A DNA stretch of 64,000 nt from an uncultured Ruminococcus sp. (GCA_902778145.1 CACYWW010000005.1:1-64000); one strand, 5' to 3'. Positions 18,141 to 28,300 are shown, counted from the stretch's first letter. Numbers and translations are program-made. The notes: generated from the sequence alone by a model not told the origin.

Positions 18141-18905
18141 TCAATTCTTCTGTTCTTTTCTGTACTGTTGAGGAGAGATGCCGTATCTCTCCTTGAAATT
18201 CCTGTTGAACGTGTGTATCGATCTGAAGCCGCTTTCGTATCCGCAGTCCGTGATCGATCTGTCGGTGTTTTTCAGAAGGTAGCACGCCTGATTGAGCCTC
18301 ATCAGGTTTACATAGTCGTTGAAGCTCATGCCGACGAGCTTTTTGAAATTGCGCGATATATACGAATAATTCATCCCTACGCGCTCCACCGCGTCCGAAA
18401 GCATGCATTCGCCCATGTAGTTCTCCTCAACGAACGAAAACAGCTCGTAAAACGGTCCGTTTTTGTATTGTCTTTCAACGTATCTCGCACCGCGGTCGAA
18501 CGCGGCGCAGACCGAGTAAAGCACGCCCTTCTTTTCAATGACCGTCGAATCGGGCGAGAGCGAGCTCAGAGCGGTCACAAGAGCGTCCGGAATGCGGAAC
18601 GCGCCGGAGACCGGCACCTTGTCCCGCAGGGCGGAATAAAACGAGTTGACGAGCAGGGGCGAGAAGATATACGTGACGTGACTGCTCGCCTCGGACGAGA
18701 TCGAATGCACCTGATGCGGAAAAATCAGAAGCGCGTCCCCTTCCTTGAGCGTATACGTTTCCGAGTCGACGCTCGCCTTAATTTCCCCGCCTGTCACAAG
18801 TATTATCTCGAACGACTGGTGTATATGGCGCGGAAAATTCATGTTGTTCTCCGTATCTTTACGGAAATACTCCGCCCCGCCTACGTTCCTGACCTCGTAA
18901 AACAT
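18141..18905 (-). CDS. AraC-family transcriptional regulator
   Basis: 254 residues. An N-terminal cupin sugar-sensing domain (HIHQSFEIILVTGGEI, ALLIFPHQVHSI) is followed by two helix-turn-helix motifs at the C-terminus (VGMNYSYISRNFKKLVG, then CGYESGFRSIHTFNRNFKE, RYGISPQQYRK), the standard AraC layout. It is the first gene of the operon with the acyltransferase-like protein and GH3 enzyme and probably activates it, and perhaps the divergent LamG gene, in response to a sugar. Confidence 0.9.
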   Translation of the reverse strand: MFYEVRNVGGAEYFRKDTENNMNFPRHIHQSFEIILVTGGEIKASVDSETYTLKEGDALLIFPHQVHSISSEASSHVTYIFSPLLVNSFYSALRDKVPVSGAFRIPDALVTALSSLSPDSTVIEKKGVLYSVCAAFDRGARYVERQYKNGPFYELFSFVEENYMGECMLSDAVERVGMNYSYISRNFKKLVGMSFNDYVNLMRLNQACYLLKNTDRSITDCGYESGFRSIHTFNRNFKERYGISPQQYRKEQKN

Positions 18906-18932
18906 CCGCCTCGCCTCCTTCCGTGCTTTGCA

Positions 18933-18961
18933 ATTATAACACGAACGGACATCAAAGTCAA
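18933..18961 (-). promoter_or_regulatory. Promoter of the AraC-GH3 operon
   Basis: Minus strand: TTGACT (18956-18961), 17-bp spacer, TATAAT (18933-18938). Confidence 0.75.
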
Positions 18962-19044
18962 CAACTGAGCATTCATTTCAGTGAAATTTTATATGTAACT
19001 TACAAAAAAAGTAAAATTTTGCACAGTGCCATACACATTATGAT

Positions 19045-19073
19045 TTGCATTTCAACCTTTCCGGTGATATAAT
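19045..19073 (+). promoter_or_regulatory. Promoter of the LamG surface-protein genes
   Basis: TTGCAT (19045-19050), 17-bp spacer, TATAAT (19068-19073), divergent from the AraC promoter about 85 bases away. The gap between them is AT-rich and could hold AraC-type sites. Confidence 0.7.
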
Positions 19074-19098
19074 GATACAAAATCAGGAGGTAAGAAGT

Positions 19099-20397
19099 AT
19101 GAAAAAGATCATAGCTCTTCTGGCGGTCATATCCGTCATGATCAGTTGTTTTGCCGTCATACCCGTTCACGCGGATGACGTCAGGACGGTGGCTCACTGG
19201 AAGCTTCAGAACGTCGAAGGCTACTTCGTCGGAGACATAGAAAAAGACGAGCTTCAGTTCATCGACCTGTCCGGCAACGGCAACGACCTCGTTTCGAGGG
19301 TCGTCGGAAACGGCTCACAGCTCGATATTTTCACCTGGGACGACGGCGTCGACAAAGGCGAATCCAAGTCCGGTTCCGCGCTGAAGATGAACAATACAAA
19401 GATACTTGCGGCGGCGGTAGACCCGTATACCGAGGGTGAGACCTCATGGACCGGCGGCTATACGTCCGGCAAATACCTTGAGACAATAAAAGGTTCGCCC
19501 CTCAATTCAAATGAATTTGATGAAGGCTTTTCCATAGACATCATTGTAAAGCTTTCGCCTGAACTTGACAACGATTACAACCGCTACTGCGGCATATTTT
19601 CAAGACAAGGCGTCATTGAAGATCAGAACGAGCCTCCTTTCTCGATAGCACTGTCCGAATGGCAGGATGATGCCGAATCCGGCATGATCGGTCAGAACAA
19701 AACGTGGATGCAGTACTTACACTGCGATGACACGCAGAAGGTCAATATTGAGATGAACGAGATACTGATCGGTGCGGACGGATGGCATCATATACTCGTG
19801 TCAAGCGACGGCTTCTCCACAACGTATTATATCGACGGTGAACCGATGCGGACCATCGGAGATTTTCCGTATCTTTTATACACGGATCCGAATTACTCAT
19901 GGGAAGTCGGCGTGGGACGCAAATGGGGCGCCGGTCACGAAAACGAATGCAAAAACGAGGACGCGCCCGAGGGCATGATCAGAAGACTGTTTGCAGGCTC
20001 CATCTCCGAGATCAGAGTCATGGACGGCCCGATCGAGCCGGAGGATTCACTCTACTACAAGCCCGTAAGCTATTCGAAGATCCCCGAACCCGCAACGGCA
20101 AAGGAATACAATCCCGACGAAACCACGACTGAAGAGCTGACGACCGAAGAGGTGACAGACGCGCCGCAGACAGATGAAGAGACGAAGGACACCGAAGCCG
20201 TGACGACCGCAGCCGACACCGATGCGAAAGACGAAACGACCGCCAAGGCGGACGGCACAAAGCCCGAAGCGACGACGGAAGGCGAAAAAAGTCAGGGCAA
20301 GGGCTCCAATACCGGCGTAATCATCGGTATAATCGCCGGCGTTGTCGTCATAGCCGCCGCGGTCTCGTTCATCCTGATCAAAAAGAAAAAGAAATAA
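19099..20397 (+). CDS. LamG-like surface protein with membrane anchor
   Basis: 432 residues from ATG 19099 (AGGAGG 10 bases upstream). Signal peptide to about residue 25, then a LamG/ConA-like domain (AHWKL, FIDLSGNGNDL, DGWHHILVSSDG, TYYIDGEPM) typical of carbohydrate-binding jelly rolls. A Thr/Glu/Asp-rich stalk of about 75 residues leads to one transmembrane helix and KKKKK at the very end. The anchor pattern is shared with the next gene and with the GH28-like protein. No catalytic domain is visible. Confidence 0.75.
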   Translation: MKKIIALLAVISVMISCFAVIPVHADDVRTVAHWKLQNVEGYFVGDIEKDELQFIDLSGNGNDLVSRVVGNGSQLDIFTWDDGVDKGESKSGSALKMNNTKILAAAVDPYTEGETSWTGGYTSGKYLETIKGSPLNSNEFDEGFSIDIIVKLSPELDNDYNRYCGIFSRQGVIEDQNEPPFSIALSEWQDDAESGMIGQNKTWMQYLHCDDTQKVNIEMNEILIGADGWHHILVSSDGFSTTYYIDGEPMRTIGDFPYLLYTDPNYSWEVGVGRKWGAGHENECKNEDAPEGMIRRLFAGSISEIRVMDGPIEPEDSLYYKPVSYSKIPEPATAKEYNPDETTTEELTTEEVTDAPQTDEETKDTEAVTTAADTDAKDETTAKADGTKPEATTEGEKSQGKGSNTGVIIGIIAGVVVIAAAVSFILIKKKKK

Positions 20398-20412
20398 ATC
20401 AGGGAGGTATTA

Positions 20413-21957
20413 ATGAAGATAACGTTAAGACTTCTCTCCGCGTTTATCGCGGCGGTCATCATCGCATCCGTCGTTCCCCTCACCGCTTCGGCAAATGACG
20501 GGATAATAATGGACGGAATAGTTGCTTATTACGACGGTGCGAACAACTCGAACGGAAAGCAGGATCTCAACGCCTCGATCTGGCGCGACCTCTCCGGCAA
20601 CGGCTATCACTTCAGCGTTGAAACTGATGAAAACACGAAGTGGACCGAAAACGCGTTCCACGTTGACAAAAAGCGCACGTATTTCAACGAAAACGTCAGA
20701 AGCGTCGCCAACGCCAAGCAGTATACGATCGAAATGACGTTCGGCGAGCTCGAATACTACGGCACCGACTGGCTGACGCTCGTCGCGTCCGACAACGATG
20801 AATTTTCCATGTTCATCCGCGTACAGGACGGACTTGATGATCTGGAATACAAGTATAATGACAACAACAGAGACAGACCGATCGCAAAAAACGGACGTGA
20901 TCTCGTAAGCAATTCGACGCTCGCGGTGACGTTTGACATCGACGAGCCGATATGTAAGATCTACATTGACGGCGAGCTTGTGTCATCCGGCGTACCGGTT
21001 GAGATCAACATAGCAGACACGCTTTTCTTCGGTCATGAGAATCCCAAGAGAAGCTGGTCCGGTGACGTTTACTCCTTCAGATTCTACGACAGAGTCCTGT
21101 CTGACGACGAGATAAAACACAACTGCCTGGTCGACGACGACAAGTACAGAAGCGGAAGGCCCTACACGCCCGAGGTGGTGGATACGGGCGCCGCCGAGGT
21201 CACGGAAAGAGAGCACATTGATTACAATATCGGCGACGTTATCACCGTTGTGGACTTTTCCGATTCCGAAATGTTCAACAAGATGATAAAAGCGGAGCCG
21301 CAGCGCTGCACACTCGAAATGGACGATTCCGGCGCGGTCAAAGTGACAGTAACCGGAGCGCAGCCTTACTTTTACGTTCCGATAGATGAAACGAACTCGT
21401 TTGACGGCGACAAATTCACCACGCTGATTTTCAACTATAAAACCGGCGGCGGATTCGAGGATAACGTGGCGGAAATTTACTTCTCCACCAAGTATTCGGA
21501 GGTTTACTTCACGGATAACCATATCACGTTCGACATTGACGCCGCCGATGATTTCACGGATCTTGAGGTCAACATGCGAGACGATGACAACGATACGTGG
21601 CACCATGAGATAAGAATGATCAGGGTCGACTTTGCATCAATTGACGCCGAGCCCGGTCAGGAGCTGTATATCAGATCCCTGAAGGCAAGATACGACGATC
21701 CGAACAGCACTACTGACGCAGTCACCGACCCCGAGCCCGAAACGACCGAAGCTACCGTAACGGACAAAGAGAATAACGACAGCACGGCTGAGGTCACTTC
21801 TCCGGCGACTGACACCGATAAAGCCCGGACGACCGGTGTTGACAATACCGGAAACAGCAGCAAAACGGGGATAATCATCGGTGTTATCGCCGCAGTCGCG
21901 GTAATCGCCGCCGTCTGCGTTGTACTTTTCCTCAAAAAAAAGAATAAAAAAAGCTGA
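20413..21957 (+). CDS. LamG-like surface protein with membrane anchor
   Basis: 514 residues; signal peptide, one LamG-like domain (VAYYDGANN, WRDLSGNGYHFSVE, KIYIDGELVSSG, VYSFRFYDRVLSDDEI), a second beta-rich domain (about 270-425), Thr/Asp stalk, then SKTGIIIGVIAAVAVI-type membrane helix and a Lys-rich tail. GGGAGGT precedes the ATG. It lies 15 bases after the previous LamG gene and is co-transcribed. Probably binds glycan at the cell surface. Confidence 0.75.
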   Translation: MKITLRLLSAFIAAVIIASVVPLTASANDGIIMDGIVAYYDGANNSNGKQDLNASIWRDLSGNGYHFSVETDENTKWTENAFHVDKKRTYFNENVRSVANAKQYTIEMTFGELEYYGTDWLTLVASDNDEFSMFIRVQDGLDDLEYKYNDNNRDRPIAKNGRDLVSNSTLAVTFDIDEPICKIYIDGELVSSGVPVEINIADTLFFGHENPKRSWSGDVYSFRFYDRVLSDDEIKHNCLVDDDKYRSGRPYTPEVVDTGAAEVTEREHIDYNIGDVITVVDFSDSEMFNKMIKAEPQRCTLEMDDSGAVKVTVTGAQPYFYVPIDETNSFDGDKFTTLIFNYKTGGGFEDNVAEIYFSTKYSEVYFTDNHITFDIDAADDFTDLEVNMRDDDNDTWHHEIRMIRVDFASIDAEPGQELYIRSLKARYDDPNSTTDAVTDPEPETTEATVTDKENNDSTAEVTSPATDTDKARTTGVDNTGNSSKTGIIIGVIAAVAVIAAVCVVLFLKKKNKKS

Positions 21958-21995
21958 TCCGCAATAAAAATACCCGATAAAGCGATATAAACCAC

Positions 21996-22023
21996 TTGAC
22001 AAACTGTTGTATTTGTATATAAC
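21996..22023 (+). promoter_or_regulatory. Promoter upstream of the 295-aa surface protein
   Basis: TTGACA (21996-22001), 16-bp spacer, TATAAC (22018-22023). It implies a leader of about 175 bases before the start codon at 22206. Confidence 0.6.
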
Positions 22024-22029
22024 AATTAT

Positions 22030-22205
22030 TATGGCAGTCGGGATACGCTGCCGATGAGTGTAAGGCTTATCAATCAGCGGGTCCATACACGGACGCTGCG
22101 TTTTCCGGTCGCCGCTATCGGGTGTCACGTTTAACACTTTTGAAACCATATTTTGTGCATTATTACCATATTTTGTGCATTATTATTAAGGAGGTATGAC
22201 ACAAA
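22030..22205 (+). promoter_or_regulatory. Structured 5' leader with 20-bp tandem repeat (candidate cis-regulatory RNA)
   Basis: About 175 bases between promoter and start. By eye it can form GGCAG/CTGCC and CAGC..GTCC/GGAC..GCTG hairpins and a GTGT/ACAC hairpin followed by four T's. It ends in two perfect 20-bp tandem repeats (22146-22165 and 22166-22185) just before AAGGAGG. It does not match riboswitch consensus sequences I know. Confidence 0.35.
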
Positions 22206-23093
22206 ATGAAAAAATTCACAGCACTGGCAATCATTCTTGCCATAACCGTCGCTCTGTGCACGGCAGTATTCGCTGACGGCAGCAAACTGCAGGTAAACAA
22301 AACGACCTTCGCGGCAGGCGAGCCCATACTCGTCACTGCAGCCGGATCCGGCACCGACTGGGTCGGTATCCAGAGAACCGAAATCACAGAAGGTTCCGCC
22401 GGTTGGGTATATGTTGAGACCGTAGGCAGCGGCACGCAGTTCAATCTGCTTGAAAATCTCCGGGACGTCAACACCGAATTCACCGCCGGCAAATGGACCA
22501 TCGCTCTCGTCGCCAATGACAACCCCTGGTCTAACACTGCCGAATGGATCGAATCCATTGAGATCGAGATAACCGATACGTCGTCTTCCTCTGCGGCTGA
22601 GCTGAAAAACAAGTCCTGGGACGGTATCACCGTTGACGGCACTCTTGTATCGCCCGCTACCGGTCAGGCAGACGTCTGGATAAAGGAAAACGAAGTCAAG
22701 GGCGAGATCTCAACGATCAACGTACGCGGCTGGGCGTTCATATCCACCGCCATCACCGGCTTCGCTTACACGATAGACGGCAACAGCGCCGTATCCTCCG
22801 CCGATTATATTCAGGACAGACCTGACGTAAAAGGCCAGATAGATCAGACCGCCGAAGGCTTCAATTTTGATATCGACGTCTCCAACGTCGGCAAGGGCGC
22901 TCATACGATAAAGATATTCGCCGTTGACGCAAACGGTGAGCTTGTTGACACAACGTTCGAGCTTCCCTTCACCCAGGAAAAAGAGGCTGCGGCCCCTGAG
23001 AATCCCGGTACTGCCGATGCTTCCGTAATAGCTGTGGCAGCGGTCGCCTGTGTCGCGCTCGCAGGTGTTGTCGTTGCAAAGAAAGTAAAATAA
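22206..23093 (+). CDS. Secreted, membrane-anchored protein with NPGTAD-type C-terminus
   Basis: 295 residues; clear signal peptide (MKKFTALAIILAITVALCTAVFADG). The first domain (about 25-120) is Thr/Gly/Trp-rich and beta-like; the second (about 135-255) resembles bacterial Ig-like modules. The C-terminus has NPGTADASVIAVAAVACVAL then AKKVK: a variant of the sortase-style NPxTG anchor with Ala for Gly, or a plain membrane tail. Lower GC and Ala-rich anchor differ from the LamG neighbours. Function unknown; an abundant surface protein is plausible given the strong ribosome binding site. Confidence 0.65.
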   Translation: MKKFTALAIILAITVALCTAVFADGSKLQVNKTTFAAGEPILVTAAGSGTDWVGIQRTEITEGSAGWVYVETVGSGTQFNLLENLRDVNTEFTAGKWTIALVANDNPWSNTAEWIESIEIEITDTSSSSAAELKNKSWDGITVDGTLVSPATGQADVWIKENEVKGEISTINVRGWAFISTAITGFAYTIDGNSAVSSADYIQDRPDVKGQIDQTAEGFNFDIDVSNVGKGAHTIKIFAVDANGELVDTTFELPFTQEKEAAAPENPGTADASVIAVAAVACVALAGVVVAKKVK

Positions 23094-23107
23094 TCAGTAC
23101 AAAGACA

Positions 23108-23146
23108 ACGCACAAACCGCCTCCTCAGGCAGTTTGTGCGTTTGTC
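23108..23146 (+). terminator. Intrinsic terminator
   Basis: Ten-bp stem 23108-23117 with 23132-23141, closed by a 14-base loop with internal pairing and followed by a short T-rich stretch, 15 bases after the 295-aa gene stop. Confidence 0.6.
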
Positions 23147-23174
23147 ATATATCAACAAGAAAAAAGGTAAAACA

Positions 23175-24428
23175 ATGAGAAGAATCAGTGTTATTATAGC
23201 CGTGCTGATGATCCTTGCCTCGGTGTTATCGTCAGCAGGCTGTTCGGAGAATCCGGGGTCTCAGACCGATTCGTCCGACAATACAACAAATGAGATAACG
23301 GAGACCGACACTATGGAAACAACGACAGAAGCAGAGACCGAGACTGTGACGGACGCTCCGGAGCCCGAGGTTCCGAAAAAAGTCGAGCTGTATCAGCTTG
23401 CGCCCGAATCTTCAAGTCTGATGATGAGTTACGTTGTCGTCACGCCCGAGAGGAAGATCATAGTGATCGACGGCGGCATTTACGGAACGGGCTTCAACGC
23501 AGAACCGTACCTTCCCGCAGCAATAAGAGCCATTCTCGGATTGAACGAAGGCGATTACTTTGAAGTTGAGGCATGGTTTTTGTCGCATATTCACAGCGAC
23601 CATTATTACGAGCTTGCCAAAATGCTTGATTCGTATAAAGCTGAAGACAATTACAAAATCAACAACTTCTATTTCGATTTTCCCGAATGCGGCGTTGAAT
23701 GGAACAGCAAACAAAACGGAGATTATGAGCCCGCCGAGCATTCAAAGCTGATAAGAGGATTTCAGAATTATTATTCGACAGTCGGCTTCAGCGGCATCAG
23801 CGGTGCCGATATACCGGAAGACAAATGGACCGCTCCCGAGGGAGACGACAAATATTACTATAACCTCATCAACGGCGCCGTAATAACCGAGGAGGCGGTA
23901 GACAAAGGTCTTTCGATAGACATAGACGGGGTAAAATTCAGAGTGCTCCTCACGTGGTGTATGGACTCGGTCAATATAAACGATACAAGTATCATAATTC
24001 GCATGGAATACGGCGATCACTCCGTTCTGTTCACCGGGGACTGCGGATCACAGGAGAGCGACAGACTGTTGGAAAAATACGGCGCGGAGCAGCTGAAATC
24101 CGAGTATGTGCAAATGGGGCACCACGGTCAGGGCGGTCCGAACGAGAATTTCTATAAATCCATAGAAATCGAAAATTCGATCAGGCTGTGGCCCACGCCT
24201 CTCTGGGTCTGGAACGACGCGAAAACTTACGCCATAGGCGCAACAAGAACCTGGGCGGGTCTTCCGTTTGAAGCAAACGATTTCAGAAAGCAGGGATTTC
24301 TCACTGCCGGAAAAGATTTTGTCGCTTCATTATGCAAAAGATATCCCGGCGCCAAAGCATTTTCAGTTGAAAAATGGACGCCGCTGATACTCGAATCGCA
24401 ACGGGTAGCTGTTTTTGAGCTCGGATAA
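23175..24428 (+). CDS. Metallo-beta-lactamase-fold lipoprotein
   Basis: 417 residues from ATG 23175. Lipoprotein signal with the lipobox Cys in SSAGCSEN, then a Thr/Glu linker to about residue 70. The MBL metal motif is LSHIHSDHYYEL (HxHxDH), followed by LFTGDCGS and MGHHGQGG, the pattern of ComEC/Rec2-like extracellular MBL-fold hydrolases. Substrate unknown; being lipid-anchored outside the cell, it may act on phosphodiesters or wall polymers. The codon usage and GC are slightly lower than in flanking operons. Confidence 0.8.
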   Translation: MRRISVIIAVLMILASVLSSAGCSENPGSQTDSSDNTTNEITETDTMETTTEAETETVTDAPEPEVPKKVELYQLAPESSSLMMSYVVVTPERKIIVIDGGIYGTGFNAEPYLPAAIRAILGLNEGDYFEVEAWFLSHIHSDHYYELAKMLDSYKAEDNYKINNFYFDFPECGVEWNSKQNGDYEPAEHSKLIRGFQNYYSTVGFSGISGADIPEDKWTAPEGDDKYYYNLINGAVITEEAVDKGLSIDIDGVKFRVLLTWCMDSVNINDTSIIIRMEYGDHSVLFTGDCGSQESDRLLEKYGAEQLKSEYVQMGHHGQGGPNENFYKSIEIENSIRLWPTPLWVWNDAKTYAIGATRTWAGLPFEANDFRKQGFLTAGKDFVASLCKRYPGAKAFSVEKWTPLILESQRVAVFELG

Positions 24429-24471
24429 TAGAATTACGTGGCTAAAGACTTCCACTCATTTGCGAATGCTG

Positions 24472-24506
24472 AGATGCCGGATGTTTTTCAGCCGGCATCT
24501 TTTTAT
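24472..24506 (+). terminator. Intrinsic terminator
   Basis: Nine-bp stem (24472-24480 with 24492-24500) and T-run, 44 bases past the MBL-lipoprotein stop. Confidence 0.75.
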
Positions 24507-24527
24507 CGTTCACACAGCTTTTTTATA

Positions 24528-24556
24528 TTGACTTTACGCTATTTATATGTTATACT
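24528..24556 (+). promoter_or_regulatory. Promoter of the phosphodiesterase / alpha-mannosidase operon
   Basis: TTGACT (24528-24533), 17-bp spacer, TATACT (24551-24556). An in-frame ATG at 24547 lies inside this promoter and is therefore unlikely to be the start of the next gene. Confidence 0.75.
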
Positions 24557-24576
24557 GCACACAAAGGGATTTGAAC

Positions 24577-25374
24577 ATGAAATACAAACACGTTATACTT
24601 ATCGGGATTGACGGCGCGGGGAATTTTTACAGGAACACGAGCGCAAAAGCGATCAGAAAAATGTTTTCCGAAGGCGCCGGAACAGACCGATGTCTGACCG
24701 TCTACCCGACGGAATCCGCCCAATGCTGGGGCAGCATGCTGACCGGTATATATCCGGAAAAGCATGAAATGACAATGGAGTCAACGGAAACAACGTCATA
24801 TCAGAAAAGAGACGAATATCCCACGATATACAGAATTATAAGAGACGCAATTCCGGACGCCGTCATCGGCTCTTTCTCTCACTGGAACACAGTGAATACA
24901 AGGATAGCGGACGACGGGATAGGCATCACCAAGGAAACCGGGCAGGATCCGCCGCTCGCCGATATGATCTGCGAATATATCGAAAAAGAAAAGCCGACGT
25001 TTCTGTTTATACAGTTCGACTCTATAGACGACGCCGGGCACGGATACGGCTACAACACGCCGAAATATCTTGAACAGCTTGACATCGTTGACGGATACGT
25101 CGGACGGATAAGAGACGCCGTCGCCCGCGCAGGGATAGAGGATGATACACTCGTCATAGCCACAGCGGATCACGGCGGTATCGGCGGCGGTCACGGCGGC
25201 AATTCGCCGGAGGAGATGACGGTGTTCTTTGTCGCAGTAGGAAAGACCGTTAACCGCGGAGCCGAGATAAAGCTCGAGGTCAAGGATATACCGGCGGTCG
25301 TCGCGTACGCACTGGGTATCGGAACCGACAGGAACTGGGATGCAAAGCTACCGGACAACCTGTTTATAAAATAA
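24577..25374 (+). CDS. Type I phosphodiesterase / alkaline phosphatase-superfamily enzyme
   Basis: 265 residues from ATG 24577 (AAAGGGA upstream). Starts HVILIGIDGAG, where Asp binds metal; YPTESAQCWGSMLTG holds the nucleophile region; FIQFDSIDDAGHGYG and ATADHGGIGGGHGG give the second metal site. Family members hydrolyse phosphodiesters or phosphate esters. There is no signal peptide, so it is cytoplasmic. It lies 13 bases before the GH38 gene, so a role in glycan catabolism, such as removing phospho groups from imported sugars, is plausible. Confidence 0.85.
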   Translation: MKYKHVILIGIDGAGNFYRNTSAKAIRKMFSEGAGTDRCLTVYPTESAQCWGSMLTGIYPEKHEMTMESTETTSYQKRDEYPTIYRIIRDAIPDAVIGSFSHWNTVNTRIADDGIGITKETGQDPPLADMICEYIEKEKPTFLFIQFDSIDDAGHGYGYNTPKYLEQLDIVDGYVGRIRDAVARAGIEDDTLVIATADHGGIGGGHGGNSPEEMTVFFVAVGKTVNRGAEIKLEVKDIPAVVAYALGIGTDRNWDAKLPDNLFIK

Positions 25375-25387
25375 ACGGAGAATAAAT

Positions 25388-28300
25388 ATGAAAAAGAAGA
25401 AAAAGCTCTTTCTCGTCTCTAACGCGCATCTTGACACCCAGTGGAACTGGACGATACAGGATACGATAAGAGACTGCGTAAAGCACACGCTCGAGGACAA
25501 CTTCGCTCTGTTTGAAAAGTACCCCGAATACGTAATGAACTTCGAGGGCGCCTTCAGGTACAAGCTTGCGAAGGAATACTATCCCGAGCAGTACGAAAAG
25601 CTGAAAAAATACGTTAAGGAAGGGCGCTGGAACGTCGCCGGCAGCCAGTGGGACGCAAGCGACGTCAACGTCCCGTCGTCCGAGGCGCTCATGCGTCAGA
25701 TCCTATACGGAAACGGATTTTTCGAGGCGGAATTCGGCAAAAAGAGCGCCGATATATTCCTGACGGACTGCTTCGGCTTCCGCTATTCCCTGCCCTCCAT
25801 CGCCGCGCATATGGGACTCAAGGGCTTTTCGACTCAGAAGCTCGTATGGGGCGTCGGCTCGCCGATCTACAATAAGGACGGCACCGTGTCGCGCCCGATG
25901 CCCGACAAGGAAGCCCCGCGCATGGACCTCGGCAAATGGATAGGTCCGGACGGCAACTACGTCATCGGCTCGTTCCTGTGCGGCGACTACACGAAGCGTC
26001 TTGAAAAGGACGACGACAGACCGCTCCATGACAGAAAAGAATATTTACAGGCGATAGAGCACAACGAAAAATACACGGGCGTACCGTCCCGTATGATGTA
26101 CTACGGCACGGGCGACTACGGCGGCTCGCCTTCCGACGGCTCCGCAAAGCTCGTGAACGACGCGGTAAAAGCGAACGGAGCGGACAAGGATTTTGAGATC
26201 ATAGCCGCCTCAAGCGACGCGATATTCAAGAGTCTCACCGAAAAAGAGATCGAAAACATGCCCGCGTACCGCGGCAATCTGCTCATACCGCACGGCTACG
26301 GCGCCGCGACCTCGCACACGATAAGCAAGCGCTGGAACAGAAAGAGCGAGCTTCTCGCCGACGCGGCGGAGCGCGCCGCTTCCGCCGCCGCTTATCTCGG
26401 CAGGGCGGAATATCCGAAGGAAAGGCTTGATTTCGCGTGGAAGCTGTTCTTATGGCATCAGTTCCACGACGATCTGCCCGGCACCTCGATCCTCAACGCG
26501 TACCGCTTCAGCTACAACGACTACGTGATAACTCAGAATATACTCGCCGAAGAGCTGAAGGCGTCCGTCTCAGCCGTGTCGGAGGCTCTTGACACGAACG
26601 TTTCGGGCACCCCTGTCGTGGTCTACAACCCCGTTTCATTCGCCCGCACCGACGTCGCCTCGGCTCCCTTGCCCGACGGCGCGGAATACGCGCGTGTTTA
26701 CACGGCTGACGGCGACGAGGTCCCGTCTCAGATATCGGTCCGTGACGGACAAAAGCTCGTGCTTTTCACCGCCTCGGTCGCTCCCGTCAGCTTCACCGTG
26801 TATAACGTCGTCGCGTCTGACGCGCCCTGTGCGCTCGACACCGGGCTGTCCGTTTCGCTCGACACGCTCGAAAATGAAAGATACAAGGTCAGAATCAACG
26901 GAGACGGCGACATCTGCTCCGTGTTTGACAAAAAAATCGGAAAAGAGCTGCTCTCGGCGCCGTCGACTCTCGGTTTAAGAGACGACAACAGCACGAACTG
27001 GCCGTCGTGGGAGATCAATTACGACGACACGAAAAAGCCGTTTGAAAAGGTCGGCGGTGTATGCTCCGTTGAGATCGTTGAAAACGGGCCCGCGAAGGCC
27101 GCGCTGAAGATAACGCGCCGTGAGGGCGGATGCGTATACGTTCAGACCGTTTCGCTTTACGCGGGCGGAAACAACGTATCCGTCGACTGTGAGATAGACT
27201 GGCACAAGAGCGGCAGGCTCCTGTCCGTCGGTTTCCCGTTCACCGTCTCGAACGAAACGGCGGAATTCGACCTCGGGCTCGGGGTCGACGTCGGCGGCAA
27301 CACCGATTCGTTCCCGTATTTTCAGCATCTCGTCCATCAGTGGGCGGATCTGTCCGACGGCAAATTCGGCATATCGGTCCTGAACGACTGCAAATACGCG
27401 ATGGAAAAGCCGGACGACCACACTCTGAGGCTCACGCTCATCCACACGCCGACTGCCGATTTCAGGGAGGATTCACAGCAGAGCCATCAGGACAACGGCA
27501 AAAACATATTCAGATACGGCCTCACCTCTCACAAGGGCGCCCGTGACGGCGTCGCGGCTGAAGCGTCATGCTTCAACAGTCCGCTGATCTCCTTCACCGT
27601 ACCGAAGCACTCCGGCAGGCTCGCTTCCCTGTCGTTTGCGTCAACAAACAACAAAAACGCGGTCATCAGGTGTCTGAAACGCGAGGAAAAGGGCGACAGG
27701 CTCATCGTCCGCGTTCAGGAAACGTCGGGCAGACAACAGAAAAACGTCCGCGTCACCCTCGCCGGCAGGATCGTCTCAGCCGTTGAAACGAACGGTTACG
27801 AGGAAGGCTCGGCGCCGGTGCTCACCGGAGCTCATACGATCACGTTCGATATGGCTCCGTTCTCAGTGAAGACCTTCGCGGTACAGCTCGAAAACAGAGC
27901 GCCTCACGCGGACCGCGGAACGCCCGTAACACTGTCATATAACACGAAGATCACAACGTCGAACAAGGACAGGGGATCGGCCGGGATAAGCCGCGGGATC
28001 TCAGTTCCGTCCGAGCTGTTCGGGAAACACGTGACGGTTGCCGGACTTGACTTCTTACTCGGCGACGCAGACGGGAAAAACGCGGTGATCTGTAAGGGAC
28101 AGACGCTGAAAATGCCGGCCGGCGCGAAGAAAGCCGTGATAATCGCGGCGAGCGCCGAGGGCGACGTTGAAGCTATGTTCAAAGCGGGAAAGGCCGCTCA
28201 TACGTTCACGGTATACGATTTCAGTGAAAACGTGGGCTGCTGGGATCAGGTCGCGGCGGGCGACAAGGCTTATATCAAACGCCGGCCCGTGGCTGTCAGC

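Noticed and set aside
18130..18408. N-terminal extension of the GNAT_C-type protein
   Set aside because: Lies inside the AraC-family gene in another frame; ATG 18129 has TTGAGG upstream.
22030..22145. c-di-GMP, SAM or other known riboswitch before the surface-protein gene
   Set aside because: No match to the consensus cores I can recall; kept only as an unnamed structured leader.
22990..23090. LPXTG sortase signal in the 295-aa protein
   Set aside because: Motif is NPGTAD, lacking the Thr-Gly cleavage pair, so sorting is only a possibility.
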